From positions 1-64,000 of the forward strand of contig VGMX01000012.1 in NCBI GenBank assembly GCA_016866305.1: a stretch of DNA of 64,000 bases, given 5' to 3'. The number at the start of each line of letters is the position of its first letter. The first letter of the stretch is position 1. Below the pieces are notes generated by a model. It was not told where the DNA came from. It saw nothing but the letters and a program-made list of their open reading frames with translations, and made no database searches. This document shows positions 55,424 through 64,000 of this stretch, in pieces. Made by a program: the position numbers and the translations under genes. Source of the stretch: Chlorobiota bacterium (lineage in GTDB: Bacteria > Bacteroidota > Chlorobiia > Chlorobiales > Chlorobiaceae).

Positions 55424-56770
55424 TTACAGTGCCGGAGCCTGTTTTTTCGCTGTTCCGGCAACAAGCACGCGGCTGTTGTCGAGTTGCGCCTTCAGCACGG
55501 AAATCTGTGCCAGCAGGTTGCTTTTTTCTTTCCGGGACAGTCCGGGTTCCGGCTTTGATGCGGCGAGGGCTATAAGGGGATTGACCGGTTTTCCGTTGTG
55601 GATCATTCGGAAATCGAGGTGCGGTCCGGTCGAGCTGCCGGTCGAGCCGACATAACCGATCACCTCGCCCTGTCGGACTCTGGTGCCGTTTGCGGCTGCG
55701 TAGCGGCTCAGGTGGAGGTACTGGCTGTGGTATCCTGACTGGTGCCGAAGGGTGATCATGTTGCCTGCGCCCCCTTTCCTGCCTCTATAGATCACGGTTC
55801 CGTCAGCAACGGCCTTTACCGGCGTGCCGGTGCGTGCGGCCATATCGACACCGCCATGGAAGTGGCGGGTCCGGCGGATGGGGTGGACGCGATAGCCGTA
55901 TCCGCTTGAAATCCTTGAGTAGCTGCACGGCTTGATGAACTGTGCGGCTCTTTTGATGTCGAAAGCGTTGCCTTTTTCATCGTAATAGCCGGTTCTGCCT
56001 TCGGAATCGGTATAGCGGTAGGCGGTGACGTTCCTATTGCCGAGGGTCATCTCCGCCGCAAGGATTTTGCCGGTGCTGATGAACTCGTCCTCGAGCCATT
56101 TTTCCTCGAAAAGAATGCGGAACTCCGTGCCGGGTTTGATGTCGCGCTTGAAGTTGACGCGTCCGGAGAACAGTTTTCTCATCGAACGCATCAGCCCCGA
56201 GCGCTCCCTCGCGGCAAGTTCCGACGACAGGGTTTTCGAAACCGAGCCTTCGATGGCAGCAATCCGGTTTTCATACTCCCTGGCGTCACGCCTGACCTTC
56301 AGGCTGTTGTTTTCCCGTTCGATATGGATGGTGACGGCGCGATCCTGGAAGTAGGTGAAGCGCTGAAAATCTCCCGAACCGCTTTTTTCAATTTCATAAT
56401 TCTGGCCGGGGCGGAACCCTCTGATCGAAAAACTGCCCTTGAGCTGTTTTGCAACTCCGTCGACATCAGCGGGCGTGAGGCCGTTCGAAGTGAGGATGGT
56501 ATAGAGCGATTCTCCCGATTTGACGGTTCTTTTCTCTATCGAGGGCTTATTCTGTCCGGAATCATCGTCGATAACCACGTAATCGTCATGGCCGGTAAAG
56601 CCGAGTTCATCGGTAAAGGTGCCGGGAGCCGAACCAAGCACGCTTGCAATGGCGAAAATCATGACAAGGGAGGCTGCTGAAAACGGCAGCCAGAACGATT
56701 TGTCGGCCTGGCTGAGCAGGCTTTTCATGCCGGCGGCAAGAGCTGCAAGGTAAGGATTGAGTCTCTTCAT
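55424..56770 (-). CDS. M23 family metallopeptidase with LysM/OapA-like N-terminal region
   Basis: YRVHPIRRTRHFHGGVDMAARTGTPVKAVADGTVIYRG; SGSSTGPHLDFRM. Confidence 0.93.
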   Translation of the reverse strand: MKRLNPYLAALAAGMKSLLSQADKSFWLPFSAASLVMIFAIASVLGSAPGTFTDELGFTGHDDYVVIDDDSGQNKPSIEKRTVKSGESLYTILTSNGLTPADVDGVAKQLKGSFSIRGFRPGQNYEIEKSGSGDFQRFTYFQDRAVTIHIERENNSLKVRRDAREYENRIAAIEGSVSKTLSSELAARERSGLMRSMRKLFSGRVNFKRDIKPGTEFRILFEEKWLEDEFISTGKILAAEMTLGNRNVTAYRYTDSEGRTGYYDEKGNAFDIKRAAQFIKPCSYSRISSGYGYRVHPIRRTRHFHGGVDMAARTGTPVKAVADGTVIYRGRKGGAGNMITLRHQSGYHSQYLHLSRYAAANGTRVRQGEVIGYVGSTGSSTGPHLDFRMIHNGKPVNPLIALAASKPEPGLSRKEKSNLLAQISVLKAQLDNSRVLVAGTAKKQAPAL

Positions 56771-56959
56771 CTGTCATCGGTTTCGGTACGGAACAATTCA
56801 TTGGGATAGACATCGTATAAAAGTTCTTAATTTAAGCATATGTTTTCGTATAAATAATTTATTTACTCCTTTACTACACCCTGAAAAGGATTTTTTCTCC
56901 ATTTCGGCATGTTATCATTGCATTCCGGATCATGTGCAAACAGAAAACGTGCAGAAATC

Positions 56960-57629
56960 ATGTCGTTCGAACACCATTTCATACCCGATATCGACCGGTA
57001 TTGCGATCGCAGGTGCGAGCGGTGCTCCTTCAGGTCCCCCTGCCGGCACTTCTCCCTCGAACAGCGCCCGGCACCGCAATCGGCGCTGGCCGACCTTGAC
57101 GTTTTTCAGGCCGGGTTCTGGCTTGAAATCAGCAAGGTGCTCGATGCCGCCGAGCGATACATCCGCATGGAAGCGGCGGATTGCTCTCGTCGATCCCGAA
57201 TAGGCATCGAAGCACCGTTCGGCACGCGATCATCCCTGTTCGCAGGCCGTGCTTGCCTATGCCGGTCTGGTCGATGCCCGGAAGGATTCGGGAAAGGAGT
57301 GGCTGCTTCTTCCGGGAGAGGCCGGTGAAATAATCCGCCACTATTGCTATTTTCTCTATCCCAAGCTCGTGCGCGCCATTGAAGTCGCAATGGTTTCCGG
57401 CACCGGTACAGGAGATTCCTCCGGCGAGGAAGCGGCCGAAGGTACGGCTAAAACCGTCCTGATCGCTGTTGACCGCAGTATTGCCGCATGGGGTCTCGTG
57501 TACAGGCAGTATCCGGAGCACGAAGACAGGGTGCTTGCCATCCTGCTCCATCTGGATCGTCTGCGCAAGTCCGTTGAGGCGCTTTTTCCGGGAGCACGGA
57601 GGTTTCGCAGGCCCGGACTCGACGATTGA
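56960..57629 (+). pseudogene. Frameshifted hypothetical gene with N-terminal Cys cluster (YCDRRCERCSFRSPC)
   Basis: The 56909..57328 frame (MSFEHHFIPDIDRY.. from 56960) and the 57249..57629 frame (HRSARDHPCSQAVLAYAGLVDARKD..) look like halves of one protein separated by an indel near 57180-57216. Confidence 0.6.
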
Positions 57630-57679
57630 TGCGGCTTTGCCGCGCGCCGTTTTTTTCAATCACAACTGCTTCATCTGCC

Positions 57680-58609
57680 ATGCTGAAAACAAATGAAAAC
57701 GCTCTCGTGGAATTTCTTCTGCAATGCCAGCCCGGCCAGCCGAGAACAAGGGGGAACTGGGAGGTCGATCATCACGGAAAGCCGTTTCTGCTCCCCTCCA
57801 TCGGAGGCATAACCCTGAACGTCCAGGTCGGCGATCCTGCGTTCGGCTGGGCGGGCGACCATGTCGAGCCCGGCGTGAGCTGCACGGCCGATACCCACAA
57901 GCCGTTCGAGCATCCCAACGTCGGTCTGCAGCTCTACTCCTGTGTCGGCAACAGGGCAACCATTGCTTCCGGCGAGGCCAAAGGGGAGTGCGGCACGGTC
58001 ATCGGCCACCACGGGGGTTCCGAACATCTCATTGTCGAGTTTTCCCGTGAAGTCAAGGAAAAGATGTCCTACGGCGATACCATCATGATCCGTGCGAAAG
58101 GGCAGGGATTGAAACTTGCCGATTATCCCGGTATCACGCTCTTCAACCTCGATCCGGAACTTCTCGGAAAACTGAAGATCCGCGAAACCGGGGACGGGGT
58201 GCTCGAAGTGCCCGTAACCACGGTTGTTCCGGCGGTCTGCATGGGTTCGGGAATCGGTTCGGCTCATGTCGCGAAGGGGGATTACGACATCATGACCAGT
58301 GACGCCGAAACGGTCAGGGAGTACGGCATCGACAACATCCGCTTCGGTGATTTCGTCGCCCTCATGGATCATGACAACCGTTTCGGACGGGCGTATCGCA
58401 AGGGCGCGGTATCCATCGGCATTGTCGTGCACAGCGACTGCCTTGAAGCCGGACACGGGCCCGGCGTCACCACCATCATGACCTCGGCCGAACCGCTTAT
58501 CAGGCCGGTTATCGACCCGAAGGCGAACATCGCCGATCTGCTCGGCATCGGTGCAGCACAGAAGGGTGGAAAGGAAGGCGCTCAGAAGAAGCCGAAAATC
58601 AGGAAGTAG
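57680..58609 (+). CDS. DUF4438 family protein
   Basis: [68 protein letters not shown]..; family name from memory of similar proteins. Confidence 0.65.
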   Translation: MLKTNENALVEFLLQCQPGQPRTRGNWEVDHHGKPFLLPSIGGITLNVQVGDPAFGWAGDHVEPGVSCTADTHKPFEHPNVGLQLYSCVGNRATIASGEAKGECGTVIGHHGGSEHLIVEFSREVKEKMSYGDTIMIRAKGQGLKLADYPGITLFNLDPELLGKLKIRETGDGVLEVPVTTVVPAVCMGSGIGSAHVAKGDYDIMTSDAETVREYGIDNIRFGDFVALMDHDNRFGRAYRKGAVSIGIVVHSDCLEAGHGPGVTTIMTSAEPLIRPVIDPKANIADLLGIGAAQKGGKEGAQKKPKIRK

Positions 58610-58623
58610 CGTTTGCCGGGCAT

Positions 58624-58661
58624 AAAAAAAACGGGGCTCCGTCATGGGAACCCCGTTTTTA
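58624..58661. terminator. Terminator between convergent DUF4438 gene and secreted-protein gene
   Basis: AAAAAACGGGGCTCC-GTCAT-GGGAACCCCGTTTTT with T- and A-tracts on both sides. Confidence 0.8.
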
Positions 58662-58692
58662 TGTGCCAGCGACAGCGGTACCTGCGTTCCGC

Positions 58693-59298
58693 TTACATTG
58701 TCGTGGCGGTAATGATATACTTGCCGCCGGCGTGTTCGCCCGTAAGCCTGGTGCCGGAGAAATCGAGATCCATCTCTACACCGCCGATGGTTGCCCTGCT
58801 TCTGGCGATACCGTTCAGGGTCACGTCAACCGATGATCCGGTCCCTTCGTCGCTTGAGATCTTTGCGTTGGAGAGGCCGATAACCGAATCATCCTTCTTC
58901 AGTGCAGCGCCCTCTTCGGGTATGGTGATTTCCACCTTTGCCTTTCCCTTTTCCGAGAAACCGCGTACAGCCCAGACGTTGGGGATGCTGACGGTCGTCA
59001 CGTCGGTGTCAAGCTCGATCGATGCTTCGGCAAGGTTCTTCGTGGTCAGCTCGCTGTTGTTTTTCACCGTTCCGTCCCAGGCAACATCCATGCTGTTCGC
59101 TCCTTCCTTGATGGACAGGCTTTCGGGCGTGTCGAAATTCAGCGTGAGCGAGTTGTAGTAGTGCAGGATGATGAAATCAGGCACCTTTACGGCGATATCG
59201 GCAGGTCCCGATGTTGCAGCGGCTTTGGAAGCCGACGGTGAAGATGCGATGATTGCCGCAGCGGCAAGCATGGCTGCCATTTGTTTCTTGATAGTCAT
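58693..59298 (-). CDS. Secreted hypothetical protein
   Basis: N-terminal signal peptide (MTIKKQMAAMLAAAAIIASSPSASKA); no family recognised. Confidence 0.75.
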   Translation of the reverse strand: MTIKKQMAAMLAAAAIIASSPSASKAAATSGPADIAVKVPDFIILHYYNSLTLNFDTPESLSIKEGANSMDVAWDGTVKNNSELTTKNLAEASIELDTDVTTVSIPNVWAVRGFSEKGKAKVEITIPEEGAALKKDDSVIGLSNAKISSDEGTGSSVDVTLNGIARSRATIGGVEMDLDFSGTRLTGEHAGGKYIITATTM

Positions 59299-59620
59299 GG
59301 GGGTTCTCCCGTTTCTTTGTTCGTGTTGCCTGTTTTCAGTGTTTTACTTCCTGTTTACTGTCGATCATTAACCAAAAAGCGTGCCAATCCGGATTTATAA
59401 TAGACATATTTTGTCCTGTATTTTTTGCAACTCTTTTTTTTGAAAAGTTTTACATTTTCATTCGTATTGCGCTGCCCCCCATGCATCACCTTTCGTACAG
59501 GCAATCGGTTTGTCATGAACTGAGACAATCGCGTTGTAACTACGGCTGAACCTGTATCATTTGCGCAGTATTCCTCGCAGGCTCCTTCAGCCCTGAAGAG
59601 AGGGAGGGAATTTTTCCTCT

Positions 59621-59702
59621 TTTTCCATTGTTTTTTAAAGTAGGTAGGGTGAGATGAAAACGCGAGTGATTTTTTTAACCATTTAAACAATGGAGAGCAG
59701 CC
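59621..59702 (+). promoter_or_regulatory. Candidate RNA thermometer (SD-sequestering stem) in hsp20 5' leader
   Basis: TTTTCCATTGTTT (59621-59633) pairs with AAACAATGGAGAG (59685-59697): 13 contiguous pairs including 2 G-U, covering SD GGAGAG. Confidence 0.45.
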
Positions 59703-60122
59703 ATGTCATTGAAGCTTTACGGAAGGGACCCGCTGAAGATGTTCGAGGATGTCTTTAACGACAAGGTTTCACCGTTTTTTTCTTCGATGATAACGCCTTC
59801 CTTCAAGGTCGATATCAGCGAGGATGAAAAGGCGATCTATGTGTCGGCGGATATGCCCGGCATGAAAAAGGAGGATGTGAAGGTCTTGATGGAGGACGAT
59901 GTCCTGTGCATCAGCGCGGAGCGCAAGCAGGAGGAGGAGGAGAAGAAGAAAGGGTACCACCGCATTGAACGCACGTGGGGCAGCATGAGCCGGAGCTTCA
60001 CGGTGGGCGAAAACGTGGACGCCGAACAGATTGAAGCCTCCTACGACAACGGCGTACTGAAGATCACGATTCCCAGGAAGGAGCCTGAACCGAAAAAGGG
60101 CAAGGATATCAAGGTGAAGTGA
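59703..60122 (+). CDS. Hsp20/alpha-crystallin small heat shock protein
   Basis: FKVDISEDEKAIYVSADMPGMKKEDVKVLMEDDVLCISAERKQEEEEKKKGYHRIERTWGSMSRSF. Confidence 0.96.
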   Translation: MSLKLYGRDPLKMFEDVFNDKVSPFFSSMITPSFKVDISEDEKAIYVSADMPGMKKEDVKVLMEDDVLCISAERKQEEEEKKKGYHRIERTWGSMSRSFTVGENVDAEQIEASYDNGVLKITIPRKEPEPKKGKDIKVK

Positions 60123-60147
60123 TCGGCAGCTGTCTGCCGCAAAACAG

Positions 60148-60182
60148 AAAACCCCCCGGAAATCCGGAGGGTTTTTCGTTTT
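60148..60182 (+). terminator. Rho-independent terminator after hsp20
   Basis: AAACCCCCCGG-AAA-TCCGGAGGGTTTTTCGTTTTT. Confidence 0.8.
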
Positions 60183-60198
60183 TGTGACGGATGCTCAA

Positions 60199-61839
60199 TC
60201 AGCAGTTCCGAACCGTCGAAGAGGTGCGGTCCTTGATGGTGCTTTCGTCGAACGCATCCCAGTCGTGTTCGTCGTGCTCGCGCTGGTAGCCGGCTTCCTT
60301 CAGGCCGAAGCTCATGTCGGCGACCATTTCCGGACGCAGTTCCTTGAGGTTCTTCACCTCTTCCTGGGTGAGGATCCTCGACTGGTCGAACCCGAGATCG
60401 ATCTCGATTTTGCGGTTCTTGGTCTTCACGCGGTCGATATCGTAGAATCGCTTGGTGATGGTGGTCTGTGCGAAAGCCTTCAGGCACCCCAGCATGTACT
60501 TGCGCACATACGGGTCCTTGATCCACGGGTAGCTGAAGAAGGTCTTGCGGGCATAGAAGCGGGCATAGGACTTCAGCACGCCCTTGAGCACGTCCTCGCG
60601 CTCCATGTTGTCCGGCTTGATGATCGGAGAAACGAAGTTGTAGCGGGAGTAGTCGCGGACCTCCACCCTGTCTCCAAGCTCCTTGAAGAGGTCGGAGAAA
60701 GGCCATGGTGTATAGATGGTCCAGTTCGCCATGTCGGGGTCCCAGTCCTTGCAGAGCTGGTAGGTCTCCTCGATGGTCTCCGGCGTTTCATGCTCGAGGC
60801 CCATCACGAACTGCGCCTCGGCAACGATGCCGTTTTTCTGGAGCAGCTTGATGGCGTACTTGTTCTCCTCGATGGTGGTTTCCTTGCGGAAGCGGTTCAG
60901 GTTCATCTGGCTTGCAGCCTCGGTGCCGAGCGAGACGTGCACGAGACCGGCCTTGCGGAAGAACGGCAGCAGGTCCTCGTCACGCATGATGTCGGTCACG
61001 CGGGTGTTGATGCCCCAGGTGACGTCAAGCTTGCGGTCGATCAGTTCCTGGCAGAGCGCAACGAACTTCTGCTTGTTGATGGTCGGTTCCTCGTCGGCGA
61101 GGATGAAGAAGCCTACATTGTATTTTTTAACGAGGATTTCGATCTCGTCAACGAAATTCTTCGGACTGCGTGCGCGGTACCTGCGCCAGAACTGCCACTG
61201 GGAACAGAAGGTGCAGGTGAAGGGGCAGCCTCGTGCGAAGTTCGGCACGGCAAGACGGCAGTTGAGCGGCGTGTAGATGTATTTGTCCCAGTCGTAAAGG
61301 CTCCAGTCGGGTGAGAGCGTGTCGAGATCCTCGATGACCGGATGGGCTGAAGTGGCAAAGACCTCTCCTTTTTCATCGATATAGGCGATGCCGGTGATAT
61401 CGCCTCGGGTCTCCCTGTCGTTACCGGCGGCAATGGCCCTGATGAGGTTCACCGCCACCTCTTCGCCTTCTCCGCGGATGACATAGTCGGTTTCCGGGGC
61501 TTCGGTCAGAACCTGCGGGTACATGAACGTCGAATGAATGCCGCCCATGATGGTTCTGATTTTGGGATTGATCTTCTTGGCGATTTTCATGATGTCCTGT
61601 GCCTTGAAGATCGACGGCGTGATGTTCGTGGTCATCACCACATCCGGCTGGTTTTTCCGGATAATCTCCTCGATCTGCTCATCCGGGAGGTCGTCTGCCA
61701 TGGCGTCAACAAAGCGCACCTGATCGAAGCCGGCCTGTTTCAGGGCGCCACCGATATAGGCAACCCAGCTTGGCGTCCAGTTACCGGCAATTTCAGCTCC
61801 ACCTGAATGATAATTAGGCTGAATCATCAGTATTTTCAT
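60199..61839 (-). CDS. bchE: Anaerobic Mg-protoporphyrin IX monomethyl ester cyclase
   Basis: Radical SAM FARGCPFTCTFCSQWQFWRRYRARSPKNFVDEIE; MKILMIQPNYHSGGAEIAGNWTPSWVAYIGGAL; next to bchM/bchH. Confidence 0.96.
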   Translation of the reverse strand: MKILMIQPNYHSGGAEIAGNWTPSWVAYIGGALKQAGFDQVRFVDAMADDLPDEQIEEIIRKNQPDVVMTTNITPSIFKAQDIMKIAKKINPKIRTIMGGIHSTFMYPQVLTEAPETDYVIRGEGEEVAVNLIRAIAAGNDRETRGDITGIAYIDEKGEVFATSAHPVIEDLDTLSPDWSLYDWDKYIYTPLNCRLAVPNFARGCPFTCTFCSQWQFWRRYRARSPKNFVDEIEILVKKYNVGFFILADEEPTINKQKFVALCQELIDRKLDVTWGINTRVTDIMRDEDLLPFFRKAGLVHVSLGTEAASQMNLNRFRKETTIEENKYAIKLLQKNGIVAEAQFVMGLEHETPETIEETYQLCKDWDPDMANWTIYTPWPFSDLFKELGDRVEVRDYSRYNFVSPIIKPDNMEREDVLKGVLKSYARFYARKTFFSYPWIKDPYVRKYMLGCLKAFAQTTITKRFYDIDRVKTKNRKIEIDLGFDQSRILTQEEVKNLKELRPEMVADMSFGLKEAGYQREHDEHDWDAFDESTIKDRTSSTVRNC

Positions 61840-61942
61840 CGGTATCCACCCTCCAGATATGTGTGTTGCATTACGAAAGAGAGACCGCCTTCATGAACCA
61901 TAAAGAACCTCTCATGTTCCTGAAAAAAATCCCTGAATAATT

Positions 61943-61971
61943 AATTTACGATTTATTTATAAAATTGTCAT
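61943..61971 (-). promoter_or_regulatory. Candidate promoter of bchE within the bchM-bchE intergenic region
   Basis: Minus-strand ATGACA-17 nt-TAAATT, with TCGTAAATT at the -10. Confidence 0.4.
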
Positions 61972-61988
61972 GCGATTTCTTCCCCTCT

Positions 61989-62687
61989 TCAGCGGCGTGA
62001 AGCGTTCATCAGCATGGTATGGTAGAATCCGAAGCTGATCTTTTCGCTGTTCCTGACACTCATGCCGTTCTCCGCCATGGCTTTCTGCATCTCCTCGCCG
62101 CGGATCATCTGGATGGTGGTACGGCGTTCCTTTTTCGGAAAATAGCCGCCGAGCCAGTGCTGGAACGCGAGAATGTTGTTGTAGGGTGCATAGGTGAAGA
62201 TCACCGAACCCTTTGTCAGGCCGGCGAGGTTTCCGAACGCCTGGCGGAACCCTTCGGCCGGATAGTGGATCAGCACGTCGAAACACACCACCGCATCGTA
62301 GGTGCCCCTGACCGATTCGATGGTGTTGACCTCGAATTCAATGTTGCCGGCAACGCTCTCTTTCGTCGCGTCCGTCCTTGCCTTTTCCACCATCTGCGAT
62401 GCGATATCGACCGCCTTTACCTTGTAGCCGGCTTTGGCCAGACGGATGCTGAACAGTCCCGTGCCGCATCCGGCATCGAGCACGCTGGCTCCCTGGGGAA
62501 GTCCGAGCTGCTGCAGCCAGTCGAACGCTTTGTCCATCATGACCGCATGGCCCTGGCGAACGGTATTTCGTACGGTTGAGAGTTTGTCGTCGCCGTAGAT
62601 CGAGGCCCAGCGCTGGAAGCCCTGGCCGTTGAAATAGGAGCGAAGCATGTTCTTGTGCTCTTCGGCATTGAAGGAGGTGCTGCTCAT
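61989..62687 (-). CDS. bchM: Mg-protoporphyrin IX O-methyltransferase
   Basis: [60 protein letters not shown]. Confidence 0.96.
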   Translation of the reverse strand: MSSTSFNAEEHKNMLRSYFNGQGFQRWASIYGDDKLSTVRNTVRQGHAVMMDKAFDWLQQLGLPQGASVLDAGCGTGLFSIRLAKAGYKVKAVDIASQMVEKARTDATKESVAGNIEFEVNTIESVRGTYDAVVCFDVLIHYPAEGFRQAFGNLAGLTKGSVIFTYAPYNNILAFQHWLGGYFPKKERRTTIQMIRGEEMQKAMAENGMSVRNSEKISFGFYHTMLMNASRR

Positions 62688-62728
62688 GGTTTGGGTTTTG
62701 TCGTTGAAAAAAGAAACAATATCGTAAA

Positions 62729-64000
62729 TCAGGCCCGGCTTTCCGTGAGGTCGATGCCTTCTATCTGCGATTCCAGCTCCTCGTAAAGCTGCTGCAGCCC
62801 TGCTATGGTGTTTTCGTCCGTGCTCCAGAACCCCCTTGAATTGGCTTCAAGCAGGCGCCGTGTCATGCTGCTGACGGCATGCACGTTGAGCTGTCTGAGA
62901 CGGTCGAGCATCGCCCGATCCTGAAGAAACGTCTCGTTGAACTGTGCATATGTCCAGTTTCCCACGGCTGATGCGGTCGCACTCCATCCGTAGGTGTTGG
63001 TGAGGTGTGCCTCGATCTCCCTGACGCCTTCATACCCGTGGGCAAGCATTGCTTCGTACCATTTCGGGTTGAGCAGCTTCGTGCGGGCTTCAAGCGACAC
63101 CATGTTTTCAAGCGGTGTTATCCGCTGTTTCGTACCGAATCCGTTGATATCGCTGACGCGAATATCGGGTTTCGAGCCACTCAGGTGCTCGACCGTCTTC
63201 GAGACGCCTCCAAGGTACTCATAGTAGTGGTCGATGTCGGAGATCCCGATTTCATAACTGTCGATATTCTGGAATGTCATCGATACGTTGCGCAACGCCG
63301 AACGAAGCGCGTCGGGACATTCGAGCCACTCTCCGGTTTCCGTAACCGCGAAACTCTTGCGGGAAACAAATGCGTCGGCAAGCTGCTTTTCTTCTTCCCA
63401 GGTGCTGCTTTCAACCAGATGATTGACATTGGCCCCGTAGTTTCCGGGAGCGTTGGAAAATACTCTGTTCGAAGCTTCTGAAAAAGAACAATTTTTTTCT
63501 GACATCTCCTGCAGCACATGTTTTCTGAGAAAGTTCATCTCTTCGGGTTCATCGGCAGCGGCAGCCATTCGCACGGCCTTGTCAAGCAGCTTGACCTGGG
63601 GTGCGAGCAGATCCCTGAATATACCGCTCAGGGTTATGACCACATCGATGCGCGGCCTGTCGAGTTCAGGGAGCGGCAGGAGTGCGACATCGCAGGTCTT
63701 GCCGAGTTCGTCGTTTTTCGGTTCTGCGCCGAGCAGGGCAAGCGCCTGGGCAATGCCTTCCCCGTCGCTTTTCAGGTTGTCGGTGCCCCATAGAATGAGC
63801 GCCACCGATTCAGGCAGGTTGCCATGCTCGTTTCTGTACTGGTTCAGCATCTCTTCAGCGGAATATTTTCCGGCCTGTCGAGCATGGGATGACGGTATGG
63901 AATAGGGGTCGAGACTGTGGATGTTCCTGCCCGTCGGGACGATATCGGGGTTGCGTACCAGGTCGTTTCCCGGAGACGGGGGAATGTAGCCGCCCTCAAG
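62729..64000 (-). CDS. bchH: Mg-protoporphyrin IX chelatase large subunit (BchH-type; C-terminal part, runs off window)
   Basis: Frame stays open to 64000 ([52 protein letters not shown]..); [21 protein letters not shown]. Paralogue (BchH/BchS/BchT) not resolved. Confidence 0.93.
   Translation of the reverse strand, partial: LEGGYIPPSPGNDLVRNPDIVPTGRNIHSLDPYSIPSSHARQAGKYSAEEMLNQYRNEHGNLPESVALILWGTDNLKSDGEGIAQALALLGAEPKNDELGKTCDVALLPLPELDRPRIDVVITLSGIFRDLLAPQVKLLDKAVRMAAAADEPEEMNFLRKHVLQEMSEKNCSFSEASNRVFSNAPGNYGANVNHLVESSTWEEEKQLADAFVSRKSFAVTETGEWLECPDALRSALRNVSMTFQNIDSYEIGISDIDHYYEYLGGVSKTVEHLSGSKPDIRVSDINGFGTKQRITPLENMVSLEARTKLLNPKWYEAMLAHGYEGVREIEAHLTNTYGWSATASAVGNWTYAQFNETFLQDRAMLDRLRQLNVHAVSSMTRRLLEANSRGFWSTDENTIAGLQQLYEELESQIEGIDLTESRA

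Noticed and set aside
57671-58645. 324-aa minus-strand ORF
   Set aside because: Antisense to the DUF4438 gene and spans its terminator; shadow ORF
60184-61314. 376-aa plus-strand ORF
   Set aside because: Antisense to bchE (radical SAM motifs clear on the minus strand)

Overview
The window is chromosomal DNA from a green sulfur bacterium (Chlorobiaceae, Chlorobium/Pelodictyon-like), inferred from the gene content. It has three parts. (1) About 1-15.1 kb is a fused S10-spc-alpha ribosomal protein operon on the + strand: a 5'-truncated rplC, then rplD-W-B, rpsS, rplV, rpsC, rplP, rpmC, rpsQ, rplN, an embedded tRNA-Gly(TCC), rplX, rplE, rpsN, rpsH, rplF, rplR, rpsE, rpmD, rplO, secY, map, infA, rpmJ (absent from the ORF track), rpsM, rpsK, rpsD, rpoA, rplQ. 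(2) About 15-60 kb is mostly housekeeping genes mixed with photosynthetic-pigment genes: bchN-bchB-bchL, bchJ, a bchK-type synthase next to an isoprenol-kinase-like gene, and a cruC-type glycosyltransferase. Other genes here include rsmG, manC, cysS, engB, purA, glgA, hemW, lpxA, lpxH, ndk, cysK, nifS-nifU, miaB, hisG and hsp20. (3) 60.2-64 kb is a minus-strand bchH(partial)-bchM-bchE cluster running off the window. I found no CRISPR array, transposase, phage gene or recognisable defence system. The points most worth a second look are: a long-range stem predicted to hide the hsp20 Shine-Dalgarno (candidate fourU-like RNA thermometer); a shared TCGTAAATT promoter-like motif upstream of glgA, bchK and bchE; a lipoprotein with a degenerate CHAT-like C-terminus; a kinase/synthase pair that may salvage the bacteriochlorophyll tail alcohol; a tRNA gene inside the spc operon; a divergent GlgA; and a frameshifted Cys-motif gene.
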